64,000 nucleotides of DNA from Dendrolimus kikuchii (GCA_019925095.2 CM034391.1:1949051-2013050); one strand, 5' to 3'; counted from the first letter of the stretch, positions 31,126-42,699 are shown. Program-made: numbers and translations. Notes: a model not told the origin generated them from the letters alone.

Positions 31126-32017
31126 ATATTATGCAGCCGCCTATAGATAACATATTCCAACTAATTTCATCCATTTAGAGGTAATTCTATAAAAAGTTAG
31201 CGTGTAATACTGACATACAGACAGATATTATGTAAAAATACAATCATAAGAATACGATAATGTAATTTTAACAATGTGAAGGATGTTTATAATTCTCATA
31301 ACAGCATAGTTACGTAAAACTGATAAAAACCACCAAAGCGTTAAACTGGTTTACAAAAGTTTCACTTTTTTTCTATACCGTTACTTGAGATATATCCACA
31401 TTAGCTTTATTATAATAGTAATCATTTATTTCGAATAATTACAATTCATATTTGTTTAGTGCAATTACGTAAAATGTAATGTTAGTAGAATCTGTCCTAG
31501 AGATTTCTTAGAATCTGTCCTAGGGATTTTCTTTCTATTCCCTGTGACGTTCTAGAATATATGCTCTCGAAGGGAGTTAGGCAGTCGGTGGACACGCCAC
31601 TGCCCATCAACCTGCTGAGTACGCAACGATCAGTCATCATATCAGCAAATAATTAACATAAAGTTATAATAGTGTTAATATAATTGTTGGATTACCCAAC
31701 ATTCACAATATTTAGTTTACTTGCAACACTGATTCTGCACAAGCAACACTAAAAACCCCATCCGTTGTTGCATCCCTTTTGTCTCCCACCCCTTCCTTCT
31801 GCCTCCAACCGTTGAGAGCAATACACGCAATTTGCAGTTCGCTCCGTGCCTTTTTTATTTATAATCAGCCCTTAATTTAAGTGAAATTAACTTAAAATAC
31901 AGTCAAAGCTAACAATAATTTTAATTGTAATTTTAAGTTAGTCTTGTAAGAACTGTCGAGCAATAAATTTGTCTTTTTAGTATAAAATACATTGTATTAG
32001 TAATAAGATTAATTAAC
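31126..32017. other. No feature recognised
   Basis: Apparently non-repetitive within the window. 'TTGGATTACCCAAC' at about 31687 and a pyrimidine-rich stretch at 31750-31815 stand out but could not be assigned. 'AGAATCTGTCCTAGRGATTT' is duplicated at 31488-31527. Confidence 0.5.
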
Positions 32018-32285
32018 AATAATCGAATACAATGCAAGAAAACTTAACTTATTTGTATTGTATTCTACTCATAGTCCCTCAAGACTATAACTAGAATACT
32101 GAGCCCAGATCACCGTCTTCTATGGGTAAGGTGCCCAGAAGGCTGGCTACGTTTCCTCGCTGGATCGCCATACTGATCCGTTGGCCGAGGTAAGCACCAG
32201 CCCTCTGATCACCCGAAGAGTTAATGAGTCGTTTCGATAAATTGTCTTAAAAAACGGTTTTTTTTTAAGACTTCACCACACCACC
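32018..32285 (+). repeat. Family R dispersed repeat
   Basis: Near-identical over about 215 bp to 14658-14890, from 'AATCGAATACAATGCAAGAA' to 'AATGAGTCGTTTCGATAAAT'. Confidence 0.75.
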
Positions 32286-32429
32286 CTTCTTATCTAGGGA
32301 CGCAAGTAGGTCGTTTTTTCTCCCCCATCCTGACAAACATGATATGTCAGGGTTATTTATTTCTTTTTTATTTATTTTACATCTTTCCATTATTCATTAA
32401 TTTCTTTTTATTTCTTTCTTTATTTATAA

Positions 32430-33463
32430 CTAGCGGCCGCGGCAGACGTTGTCCTGCTCTGAAAAAATAAAAATCTAGGACCCGATCCCAGTGCCACCTA
32501 CCGGTTCCAATTGTGGGTTTAAACCATCCGGGGACCCCACTCAAATACACAAAAACAAAATCACCAAAATCGCTCCAGGTGATTAGGAGGATGCAAGGAT
32601 AATGGTCGATGATGTTATGCTGGAGCAAGTGAATGAGTTTGTATATCTTGGATGTGCTTTTAGCAGGGATGGAAGGTACACCGCTGATATAGAAAGAAGA
32701 GTAAATTTGGGGAATAGTTTGAATGGAGCGTTAGGTAAACTTCTAGGCGCTAAGAACCTCAGCCAGAAGGCCCAGCTCGCCATACACAACGCGGTGCTGG
32801 TACCTACGCTCACGTATGGAAGCGAGAGTTGGGTATGGAAGAGAGAGCATGAAAGTAGAGTAAACGCGGTTGAGATGCGAGCACTGCGCAAAATCTGCGG
32901 AGTGACGCTCGCGGACCGCGTTCGTAATACCGAAGTAAGAAAGAGAGTTGGTCTGAAAGAGAGTGTCGGGGTGAAGGTAAGGAAGGGAATGCTCCGGTGG
33001 TTCGGGCATGTGGAAAGAATGCATGATGAAAGAATGACTAAACAGATATACAATGCAAAAGTGGATGGATGCAGAAGTCGTGGAAGGCCACGACACACCT
33101 TCCATGATCAAATTGATCGTGTACTAGCGGAGGGTGATGTCAGGAGCCTTAAGAACAGACGAGTGTGCATGACAAGAGTTATGAATTCAAAGAAGCAAGT
33201 GAGGTGTGTAAGAATGGGCCTAAATGGCGCTCTGTTGTTCGTGCCTACCCCGCAAGGGAACTGGCGTGAAGTTATGTATGTATGTATGTATGTATGTGAT
33301 TAGGAGGATTCTAGAACTCGATCTCAGCGCCACCTACCGGTTCCAACGGGATAAAAAGTATCCTATGTCCGTCTCCTGGTTTTAAGCTACCTCCCCACCA
33401 ATCGGTGCAGCCGTTCTTGAGTTATAGATAGTGTAACTAACACGACTTTTTTATATATATAGA
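32430..33463 (-). mobile_element. Non-autonomous Helitron with nested LINE-A
   Basis: Left CTAGCGGCCGCGGCAGACGT (3' end complement), right 'AACACGACTTTTTTATATAT' and ATAGA (complement of 5' TCTAT). Without LINE-A and one TSD it is about 317 bp and equals the copy at 33835-34168 in the opposite orientation. Confidence 0.85.
32593..33295 (+). pseudogene. LINE-A reverse transcriptase C-terminal fragment, best preserved copy
   Basis: One frame of about 195 codons: MVDDVMLEQVNEFVYLGCAF, then ...RDGRYTADIERRV, LTYGSESWVWKREHESRV, RALRKICGVTLADRVR, LRWFGHVERMHDERMTKQIY and GRPRHTFHDQIDRV. A 1-base loss at about 33182 shifts the last 30 codons. (ATGT)n tail. Exact 14-bp TSD GTGATTAGGAGGAT (32579-32592, 33296-33309). 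5' truncated before the catalytic YxDD. The RTE-like assignment rests on the order of motifs and the microsatellite tail. Confidence 0.9.
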
Positions 33464-33834
33464 TAGATTACATGGTTATTGTTGTTTACTAACTATTTAT
33501 TACATTTACTGATCAAGGACGTAGCTACCGCCGTATCAGCCGTGGGCCACCGGGCTACAGGGCCCCCGAAATTGTGTAAGCAAAAATTCCTTAAATGTAC
33601 AATATACAATATTTTATAGATTAATAACATTTTTGAGAATAACTGCTGAGCCAACAGAAACGGCTATCAGACTTGTCATTATTGTCTATAGAAGCAGAAA
33701 ATCTAGAATAAATGAAATCGTCTTCAGCTATGGATGATTTCATAAATAAGTTTGCCGAAAAAAGGCGAGAAAAGTGTATCTTTGATTTGAATTGTTTGTC
33801 TAACTTAGCTCTTAGGAGCATTAAGTATAAGTAA

Positions 33835-34168
33835 TCTATATATACATATATAAGAAAGTCGTGTTAGTTACACTATTCATAACTCAAGAACGGCTGTACA
33901 GATTTGGCTGAAAATTAGTGGGAAGGTAGCTTAGAACCAGGAGACGGACATAGGATACTTTTTATCCCGTTGGAACCGGTAGGTGGCGCTGAGATCGGGT
34001 TCCAGAATCCTCCTAAACACTTGGAGCGATTTTGGTGATTTTATTTTTGTGTGTGTGAGTGGGTTCCCGGATGATTTAAATCCACAATTGGAACCGGTAG
34101 GTGGCGCTGAGATCGGGTCCTAGATTTTTATTTTTTCAGAGCAGGGCAACGTCTGCCGGGGCCGCTAG
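33835..34168 (+). mobile_element. Non-autonomous Helitron, 334 bp
   Basis: TCTATATATACATATATAAG to GTCTGCCGGGGCCGCTAG, followed by T. Contains 'TAGGTGGCGCTGAGATCGGG' twice. Confidence 0.85.
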
Positions 34169-35070
34169 TAACTTATAATCATTATATAATTATTTTAATT
34201 CAATTCGAGCAATTTTTGTTTCTTTTATAAAAAACTTTACCCTTCTTTTGGGCCCCCTAACACATTTTGATACAAGGCCTGTCTAAGACAAGCTACGTCA
34301 CTGTTACTGATATACTTTTACAAGTTTTATCTTATTTTCTAATACAATAGGCAGGTAGGTTTAGTGGGTTGTTTGTCGGCTACTTCCCTCAGAGCAGGAG
34401 ACACCGGTCGCCGTTTGGTACTAGGAGTCCACACACACATAAGCAGGCGATATTAGGCGCCGCTTTTGGTCTCTCACTGTATCCAAAACCCGTGTGTGTC
34501 GTAAGAAAACACATTCCCCCTATGTTAAGTAGGTATATTTCAAAGGCATTCCAGTGAGAGTATTTTAATACCTCTATAAACCGATTTCTGTTACAGCGTC
34601 TAGTACTTTGTAGTAGCTACTTTTATATATAGTACAGTAGAGCTTTGATTTTGGTGCTTACAAGCTTAATAATTAATTTAGACTAAGAATTTGCAATCAC
34701 TATTGGACAGTTTAAATACTAAACAATAAATAATTACGTTATAGCAAATTCGTTTTCCTATATAATTACTTAGTTCTTAGAAACTCATTCGTTTTCTGTT
34801 TTTCTTTTTTTTTTTAAAAAAAGACGACTGCTTATGTATGTCTTGTTTAGGGTTTCATAACTCTAATAAAATATACCATCATTTCTTTTATTATTTATTA
34901 AATAAGTTTAGTTTGTAACATTTTTGGTCCTTCGAGCCGCATGAGTTACTGCCAAAATGAATAAATGCTATACAATGCCGACAGATTTACACACGCTGCA
35001 TGTAATATATAATAGCGTTATTAAAAAAAATAGTAGTTGATGACAACAGTATTCGTAAGGTTCTTATAAT
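34169..35070. other. No feature recognised
   Basis: AT-rich. The block 34345-34560 is GC-richer and open for about 60 codons but shows no known motif. Confidence 0.45.
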
Positions 35071-35393
35071 TAATCCATGCAGGTACGGAGAAAGAATACA
35101 ATTTTTTGCGGCCGGGCGGCCTGTCGTAAGAGGCGACAAAACAACCCACAGCCAGGTGGTAGGGCATTTGCCCGACTGGATGGCTACCAGCCCAGGTCTA
35201 AAGTATGTCGCCATAACAACCTTGAGTTGTCTTCCGGCATTAGTGACCAGGTTCCAGTCTCCCTTAAGAGAGCAGCAGCGCATTTGTAGCACCTTTGGTT
35301 TTGCAAATGTCTATAGGCGATGGTAACCGCTTTCCATCAACTGGGCCGTCTGCCTGCCTGCTGAACTCCTGCAATAAAAATAAAAAAAGTTTA
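35071..35393 (+). repeat. Family X retroelement, near full length
   Basis: 'AATCCATGCAGGTACGGAG' to 'CTCCTGCAATAAAAATAAAA'. Confidence 0.85.
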
Positions 35394-35780
35394 ATCTTGT
35401 AACGTTAAGAAATATTTCTTAAAACAGCCATGAAGTAATATGTACTCAATACCATTCAAGGCTTTTGTTTATTCAAATTATTAATGCACGAAGCGTAGAA
35501 GTAAATTAATATAGCCAAGAACACAGAATTATTTACTTATGACCGCAAATGTTGACAGCGTAAACAGTGACATAAGTATGAAAATTCGCAAGGGACGACA
35601 ACAATTGTAAACTAGCGGAATGTATGTAAAATCCAAAATGTGAACGTTGTGCAGTTTCATTCAATATCGTACTAATGAAACACTTAAACCTTTGGTTCGT
35701 GTCTCCTGTAGCTTACTATTGATTTTTATATTTAATGTGTATAACACACAACAAAGAAGAAAATGCAGCCTTGATCAAAC
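35394..35780. other. No feature recognised
   Basis: AT-rich, no repeat match or coding signal seen. Confidence 0.5.
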
Positions 35781-36153
35781 TTACCTTACCCATAGAAGAC
35801 GATGATCACCGCTTCGGGGGGCCTTTAGCTATCAAGGGAGCAAAGGATTCATCATCCCCGCTGACGAAGTGAATGTGTTCTGATTCCCGGGGCACATTCA
35901 GGCACTGGATCGGACTGGGCGTGACTACGTTCTAAATCTCAGCCTTTCCTACATAAAAGGCGCGGGGCACATGGGAGGAGGTTTTAGTGGGTAGTGGTTG
36001 TTGCCCGTGCAACTTCTCTGAGTCTCCACACAAGCTTGATTATTGTTCGGATTGCCCCTTATCAAAGGGGAAAGCCATCATGATCAATTATGGTCTAATC
36101 CCTTGCAAAGGACCCAGTATTGTGAGTAAATAGCAATTCCCCGCCTTAAAAAA
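35781..36153 (+). repeat. Family Q, A-tailed LINE-type 3' end
   Basis: 'CTAAATCTCAGCCTTTCCTA', 'TTTTAGTGGGTAGTGGTTGT', 'CACACAAGCTTGATTATTGT', ends 'CCCCGCCTTAAAAAAAA'. Begins with 'CCCATAGAAGACGATGATCA', so it is linked to family R. Confidence 0.6.
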
Positions 36154-36265
36154 AACCCCATAGAAGACGGTGATCTAGACTCAGTGTTCTACTTATAATC
36201 TTGAGGGACTATGGGTAGAATACAATATAAATAAGTTAAGTTTTCTTTTATTGTATTAGATTATT
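36154..36265 (-). repeat. Family R fragment
   Basis: Complement of the left half of R: 'CCATAGAAGACGGTGATCTA', 'AATCTTGAGGGACTATGGGT', 'AAATAAGTTAAGTTTTCTTT'. Confidence 0.65.
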
Positions 36266-36359
36266 TATGGTAGTGTTTCTAATACATATCTGTATATACT
36301 ATCAAACTTACAAACACATGTATACTATTATGTCAAGATATAAAAATGGCGATACGCAT

Positions 36360-36955
36360 GAGAGACAAGACGGTGGTCCAACACCTAATGGAGGGCCAAT
36401 AATCCCCCTCCTAAACCATCCATCATCATCAACACCAACTGAAAATTTTTCATGTCACAACAATTAAACAATAAACAATGACACCACACAAAGTCACAAA
36501 CACATAACTAACAATAACACTTATACACATACGCAAACCAACGCGCACTACCATCGCATTGCATTACACGCACACTGCACAAACAAACCAAGACACACAA
36601 AGAGCCAAAAATTAATAACCCAGACACAGAAAAGAAAAACCAAACCCACATGGCACTAGATAGGACTATATATATGTATAGATATAAGGCCAACACTGCA
36701 CATGCACTTCCTCACAACACCAGCATGTAACAGATACACTCTACATTAGTATAAGTTTAGTATTAAAAATAGGATAAATTAATATAATAAGTTAATCTTA
36801 AGGTACACCATAACATATAAATCACTAAATTAATGTCACACACTAACAAAAATAAACAATAAGCGTGTATGGACTCTAAAATTTTTCATTGAAATTAAGT
36901 AGTAAAAAAAGGTACGGAACTCGAGTCCGTAGATATGTTAATAATAATAAAAAAA
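36360..36955 (+). repeat. Family V, sense copy
   Basis: 'GAGACAAGACGGTGGTCCAA' to 'CGAGTCCGTAGATATGTTAA' and (TAA)n A-tail. Colinear with the complement of 19040-19625. Confidence 0.7.
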
Positions 36956-37055
36956 AAAATGTCAAGAAAGATAGATTGCACATTATTCACTTTATTTACT
37001 TACTTATTATTTATTTTATTGCCCACTAGAATAAACAATTAAATAATATAAGATA
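36887..37055 (+). repeat. 169-bp direct repeat, left copy
   Basis: From 'CATTGAAATTAAGTAGTAAA' (V 3' end) across 'GATAGATTGCACATTATTCA' to 'ATATAAGATA'. Recurs at 37416-37587 with a few changes; the two copies bracket a LINE-A fold-back. Confidence 0.9.
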
Positions 37056-37415
37056 ATTAAATGTGCTTTTAGCCGAGTCGCCATCAGAACTGCAAACACT
37101 AGTCACAATGATGAAAGATGACTGTCAGGCGAGAGGCTTACATTTGAATGCGAAGAAAACAAAGGTTATGGTGTTTGAAAGAGAAGAAACCAGAACGAAC
37201 GCAAGGATAATGGTCGATTCTTACACACCTGACTTGCCTCTTTGACATTCATAACTCTTGTCATGCAAGCTCGTCTGTTCTTAAGGCTCCTGACATCACC
37301 TTCTGCTAGTACACGATCAATTTGATCATGGAAGGTGTGTCGTGGCCTTCCACGACTTCTGCATCCATCCACTTTTGCATTGTATATCTGTTTAGTCATT
37401 CTTTCATCGTGCATT
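37056..37415. pseudogene. LINE-A fold-back: sense 5' piece joined to antisense 3' piece
   Basis: 37063-37217 (+) encodes LLAESPSELQTLVTMMKDDC to ARIMVD, the segment directly after the YxDD catalytic motif and upstream of all other LINE-A fragments here. At 37218 it switches to antisense LINE-A ('TTCTTACACACCTGACTTGC' to 'TTTCATCGTGCATTC'). The true 3' end and (ATGT)n tail are absent. This order (sense 5' then antisense 3') is not the normal twin-priming arrangement. Confidence 0.8.
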
Positions 37416-37587
37416 CATTGAAATTAAGTAGTAAAAAAAGGTACGGAACTCGAGTCCGTAGATATGTTAATAATAATTTAAAAAAAAATTATGTCAGGAA
37501 AGATAGATTGCACATTATTCACTTTATTTACTTACTTATTATTTATTTTATTGCACACTACAATAAACAATTAAATAATATAAGATA
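37416..37587 (+). repeat. 172-bp direct repeat, right copy
   Basis: Second copy of 36887-37055; differences are concentrated in the A-rich run near 37478-37492. Confidence 0.9.
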
Positions 37588-37798
37588 TTTCAATATAATA
37601 AGAAATGCCCCATAACTTTAGACAAATTGAAAAAGAAAAATTAAAAATACAAAAGAAAACAAATGACCGTCATAGATAAATAGTTTGAGTAATTGAAAAA
37701 TAAAACAAAAATACCCATAAAAAACAAAAGTTGTCGGTACTTTTCACCAGACTCATCTATATTTATGTATTTCGATGCGGTAAATCTGAAGGTGAGGT

Positions 37799-38293
37799 GA
37801 GTTTGGTCCACACACCCTTAAAATGTTGAGGGTGTATGGACCAAAAGACCGAATCTGGAGTGTTTTTTTATTTTTTTTTTATTGCCGGATATCAGCAGAC
37901 AGGCAGACGGCCCACTTGATGGAAAGCGGTTACCATCGCCTATGGACATTTGCAACAGCAAAGTTGCTACAAATGTGCTGCTGCTCTCTTAAGGGAGACT
38001 GGAACCTGGTCACTAATGCCGGAACACAACTCAAGGTTGTTATGGCGACATACTTTAGACCAGGGGTGGTCGCCATCCAGTCGGGCAAATGCCCTACCAC
38101 CTGGCTGTGGGTTGTTAAGTCGCCTCTTACGACAGGCCGCCCGGCCGCAGGAAATTGTATTCTTTCTCCGTTCCTGCACGGATAGAGTTGGTCCATACAC
38201 CCTTAAAAAGTTGAGGATGTATGGACCAAAAGACCGAATCTGGGGTCAGTTTGATCCATACACTCTCAACATTTAGAGGGTGTATGGACCAAA
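37799..38293. repeat. Three hairpin units 'GGTCCATACACCCT'
   Basis: Stem-loops at 37802-37845 (17-bp arms, one mismatch), about 38187-38227, and 38245-38293 (about 25-bp arms starting GGTCAGTTTG). Loops contain TTGAG/CAACATTT. Units 1 and 2 are separated by the X insertion and both run into 'CCAAAAGACCGAATCTGG'. Confidence 0.85.
37861..38184 (-). repeat. Family X retroelement, near full length
   Basis: T-run, 'TTATTGCCGGATATCAGCAG' to 'CGTTCCTGCACGGATA'. Open on both strands for 75-120 codons, as in other X copies, without any domain. Confidence 0.85.
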
Positions 38294-38319
38294 CTGACCT
38301 CACATTCGGATTCAGCGTA

Positions 38320-38816
38320 TCCGATATAAAATGCCGTTGGAATTACTATAGAATTTATTAGAACTATACAAACACATATAACATAGGTACAAATGTAACT
38401 AAACACTACTAGTACAAACTGCACGATTCAATAGCACGCGCAGAGTCCGTCACTATATCGCTTGTCGAATGTACTTGTCTGTGTCGTACTCGTATCGTAA
38501 TCCTCGCTCGACTGCCTCAACCCTCCGTTCGGGCATTGTTTTATAGTAAATTGTACAATGGAAGCTCATGGGCTGTGATCTTTCAAGAAAATGTAATTTA
38601 CACACCTGCGAACGGCCAACAAAGTTGAAAACAATAACAATAAGGATTAGTTCGACACTAATGACGGCCATAAAACAAGTAGAAAAACAATAGAAAGTTT
38701 TTCTTAACTACAAATTCTAAACACAAAGCAATCAAAAGAATTCCTAAATCCGGGAAGGCAATAAACTGCGCTTTTACGACCGCCAGGTGTGCGCACTTCT
38801 TTGTCGGTATGTAACA
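38320..38816 (-). mobile_element. Diverged gypsy-like LTR
   Basis: Inverted relative of 4634-5084: 'CTTTGTCGGTATGTAACA' (5' end complement), 'GTCCGTCACTATATCG', 'TACTAGTACAAAC', 'TATACAAACAC', 'ATGCCGTTGGAATTA'. The expected TCGTAACA terminus at the left is missing; hairpin array sequence follows instead. Confidence 0.6.
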
Positions 38817-39579
38817 TTATTATAAGTGGGTGGTGTAGGATTGCACGTATAGCTAGATAAATCCGCAGCCATACTAATTTTAAGTTTTAAATGTAACATA
38901 TAGGTAAGTATTATTTAGAAGTATTAAAGCTTACTTAAAGGCATTTTTGCTATGCATATTATTAATTATGAAACCTAATACGACACGGATTGTACTTATC
39001 TGCATAGCGAATGAGAATTGTTTCACTGTAATATTTTGGTTCATTTTTAGCCTGAATATTGTTTACTAGGTAGATTTTCTTCGAATTAATATATATCAAT
39101 TTATAAGTACTACTCTGGTGTGTAAGACATTTAAATATATATTAAATGTATGAGTATTATGCGAATATAAAAACACATGATATAGAGAGAGCGAAATGTT
39201 TACTGTATTTTGAATTTTATTGTGGAGCCCTAAAACATCTTATTCATACAAATTTTCGTTCCAACTCTTTATCGAATTATACCAAATTGCATTTTGTATC
39301 TCATACTTCAAACTTAGAGGGGATGGTATATACTATACCTAGTTAAAAAGTCACCAGTTAACATCGTTATGAACTAATAACCTTTTAAGACTTGTCTAAG
39401 ACAAGGGGTATCCATATAAACTTTTTTTTTTAATCTTCCTAAAGGCTTAGCCACAACTTGGCTATGTTCCTTTTATAATTAACAATCAACATATATCTAA
39501 ATTACGTGGCGTATGCAAGATTTTTTTTTAGCAGAGTCAGATAAGGGCTCTGCCAAAATGCTGTTGCACCAGCCTATTA
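38817..39579. other. No feature recognised
   Basis: AT-rich. No convincing frame or repeat. Confidence 0.5.
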
Positions 39580-39867
39580 TCTCTATATATATAAATCAAT
39601 TGCTGTTCGTTAGTCTCGCTATAACTCGAGAACAGCTGGACTGATTTGGCTAATTTTGGTTTTGAATTATTTGTGGAAGTCCAGGGAAGGTTTAAAAGGT
39701 GAGTAAATATAAAAAAGATGCTTGGAATATAGTAAAAACAAACAATTTCGCTTTCCCTTAGAAACTATTCCTACCTGTCAAACATTTGATGTTCGTCCCG
39801 TCGTTCAGAAATCAACGTTTTTTATTGATTGATTCTGAGGCGGTGCGAAGTTTGCCGGATCAGCTAG
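39580..39867 (+). mobile_element. Non-autonomous Helitron, 288 bp
   Basis: TCTCTATATATATAAATCAA to GTTTGCCGGATCAGCTAG, followed by T. Confidence 0.85.
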
Positions 39868-40608
39868 TTAACTTATATATCCTTATTATGTTAATAACAG
39901 TAATATTATTAATATTTTCTGTTAAACACCGTAAATCCCAGTGCGCTTTTTGACAAACAATAATACGATTTCTTCTCTAAGCCAAAACAATATAATCATA
40001 CATAAACATAAAAATAATGGTTCTCCTGGACTATGTTGATTTTTAAGGTGTTTTTATTAATTACCATTTGCAAGTCTCCAAGGACACAAACATGTGAAAC
40101 ATAAATTATCATATTGTCATCTAATGTTTTTGAGCCAATAAATTATTTGATATAATAATGTAAATTAGTTATAAAATAAATTAAATTGAATCATAAGTAT
40201 CTAGTTTTAGTACATCTCATAATTTCACAACACCCTAACAATCGCTAGACGACAACTTCGATAGAAGAATAAAAGTCACCAATAAATATAATCTAGGCCA
40301 ATAGACTTGCATTCAAAACTAAAAAACAAAAACAGTCTTGTCTTTCCGGATGTAGGCCGCCATTTTTGTTGTTCGCTTTTCAAATCGTGCAAGTACATCG
40401 CACCGACTACTCGCGGTTGTGTAATGTCGAAATTAAACTGGGCTAACTGTATAAAAAGTAAAAAAAACACTATTTACTTACACAACTTAGTTCTAACCTT
40501 TTTTACTAAAATTACTTCACAAAAGCCTATAGTTGTTCAGTGTTTATTTTTAGAAGCTTTAATAATTTAATAAAAAAATAATTAAGCCTTAATTAATTTA
40601 AATTAATT
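39868..40608. other. No feature recognised
   Basis: AT-rich. An 87-codon frame at 40307-40570 has no recognised domain and is judged accidental. Confidence 0.5.
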
Positions 40609-40920
40609 TAATCCACGCAGGAACGGAGAAAGAATACAACTTCCTGCGGCCTGGCGGCCTGTCGTAAGAGGCGACTAAACAACCCACAGCCAGGTGGTAG
40701 GGTATTTGCTCGACTGGATGGCGACCACCCCTGGTCTAGAGTATGCCATCATAACAGCCTTGTGTTGTGTTCCGGCATTAGTGACCAGGTTCCAGTCTCC
40801 TTTAAGAGAGCAGCAGCGCATTTATAGCACCTTTGGTGTTGCAAATATCCATAGGCGATGGTAACCGCTTTCCATCAAGTGGGCCGTCTGCCTGTCTGCT
40901 GAACTCCTAATAAAAAATTA
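40609..40920 (+). repeat. Family X retroelement, near full length
   Basis: 'AATCCACGCAGGAACGGAG' to 'GAACTCCTAATAAAAAATT' (GCA lost from CTGCAATAAA). Confidence 0.85.
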
Positions 40921-40933
40921 AAAAATAATAATA

Positions 40934-41107
40934 ATGACGGCCTCTTTAGTTGAGCGGACTAAGTCTTTACTAGCCTACCTCACTGCAACGCGGAGGTTTC
41001 GGGTTCGATTCCTAGCATGGTTAATTTCAGAAACGAATTTTCTCCCTTATTTACTATTGTCTGGGTGTCTGGGATCGGCATATGTGTGTTTGTCTGACGA
41101 TTATTAT
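40934..41107 (+). mobile_element. SINE S2
   Basis: 'GACGGCCTCTTTAGTTGAGC', B box 'GGGTTCGATTCCTAG', 'CTGGGTGTCTGGGATCGGCA', tail with (ATT)n. Confidence 0.8.
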
Positions 41108-41579
41108 TATCAAAACAAATTAAATCAAAAAAGTGGGTAGGTAGGTGCATTCTACGATGTTATAATAAATATGCAGAGGAATGGAATTAATACAATGAAT
41201 TTAAAAATACAACAAAAATCAGTGCTTTGAGACCTATATATTATTTGTAGTTTTTTTATTAGGACATTGTAGATAATTCAACCGTTTAAAATAAAAAAAT
41301 TCGAAGAAAATCAGAGGGGCTAAATCAGATCAGCAGATTGCGACAATACAATTTTTAGACTTTTTGTCTGTCTGTCTATTAGAGCAGAAACTACTGGACA
41401 GCATTTTAGAACAAAAAAATGTGAGTGTGCAATTCACACACGGCAGAAGTGAAACTTCAGGAAAGTAGCCTACGAGAGAATGAGATAAATACGTATTACG
41501 ATAATCATAAGGTTTATTATTTTCATAATATTTTAACAAAGCTCAAAAATTATTTCATATTTTAATTACATTTTATATA
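41108..41579. other. No gene; short repeat shared with 63.1 kb
   Basis: 'GAAGTGAAACTTC...GTAGCCTACGAGAGAATGAG' resembles 63070-63165. Otherwise AT-rich without signals. Confidence 0.45.
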
Positions 41580-41591
41580 TTACATATTTAA

Positions 41592-41848
41592 CATATATAC
41601 ATACATAACTTCACGCCAGTTCCCTTGCGGGGTAGGCACGAACAACAGAGCGCCATTCAGACTTATTCTTACACACCTCACTTGCTTCTTTGACATACAT
41701 AACTCTTGTCATGCACGCTCGTCTGTTCTTAAGGCTCCTGACATCACCTTCTGCTAGTACACGATCAATTTGATCATGGAAGGTGACGCACCTTCCATGA
41801 TCAAATTGATCGTGGCCTTCCACGACTTCTGCATCCATCCATACATAA
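41592..41848 (-). mobile_element. LINE-A 3' fragment with internal palindrome
   Basis: TSD TTACATATTTAA (41580-41591, 41849-41860). Inside, 'CACGATCAATTTGATCATGG' plus AAGGTG is followed after 3-4 bases by its exact complement, then normal antisense order resumes ('GCCTTCCACGACTTCTGCAT'). Confidence 0.85.
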
Positions 41849-42034
41849 TTACATATTTAAGATGTATTATAACACGTATTATTCAGATGCCATGTTTTCA
41901 CTTTGAACAAATGACACGAGAGGCTTATGATAACTAATATAGGAAACAAATGCTCTAGTTTCAATTTGATTTATGAACTTCAAAACTTCAGAATATTTCC
42001 AATTCTATCTTTATGGGCATGTGTTTTTTTTTTT

Positions 42035-42405
42035 TAAATTATTATTAACATCTCTACGGACTCAAGTTCCGTACCCTTTTTTACTACTTAATTTCTATGA
42101 AAATTTTTAGAGTCCATACACGCTTATTGTTTATTTTTGTTACTGTGTGTGACATTAATTTAGTGATTTTTATGTTGTGGTGTACCTTAAGAATAACTTC
42201 ATATATTAATTTATTCTAATTTTAATACTAAACTAATACTAATGTAGAGTGTATCTGTTACATGCTGGTGTTGTGAGGAAGTGCATGTGTAGTGTTGGCC
42301 TTATATCTATACTTATATATAGTCCTATCTAGTGCCATGTGTGTTGTTCTTTTCTGTGCCTGGGTTATTAATTTTTAGGCTCTTTGTGTGTCTTGGTTTG
42401 TTTGG
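42035..42405 (-). repeat. Family V, 5' truncated
   Basis: 'ATTAACATCTCTACGGACTC' to 'CTTTGTGTGTCTTGGTTTGT'; colinear with 19045-19405. Confidence 0.7.
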
Positions 42406-42667
42406 GCATTGTGTTGAAATTATTAAATATCTATTGTTAGTGTCGCTTTTTTCGTTTCATCGAGTTTCAAATTACAAGGATTCTAAAGAAGTTTCACTTT
42501 AAAAAAATTCCTTATAAAGATATATTCAAAACATAAAATGTTTGTATTTTGCGGGAATTAAAATAGGAGTACACACTCTTAAATCTAATCTCAGTTGGAA
42601 TGTACAAATTTGATAACATTGGAATAATTTATAGTATGAAACTATATGGAAATACTCAACTTCATAA

Positions 42668-42689
42668 AAAAAAAAAAAAAAAAAAAAAT
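42668..42689 (+). repeat. Poly-A run
   Basis: About 22 A, with the GC-rich block starting about 20 bp after it. Confidence 0.9.
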
Positions 42690-42699
42690 TGTATGTCTT

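Noticed and set aside
40307..40570. 87-codon frame with several Cys and His residues, zinc-finger-like at first sight
   Set aside because: Cys/His spacing does not fit a known finger and the end is AT-rich low complexity.
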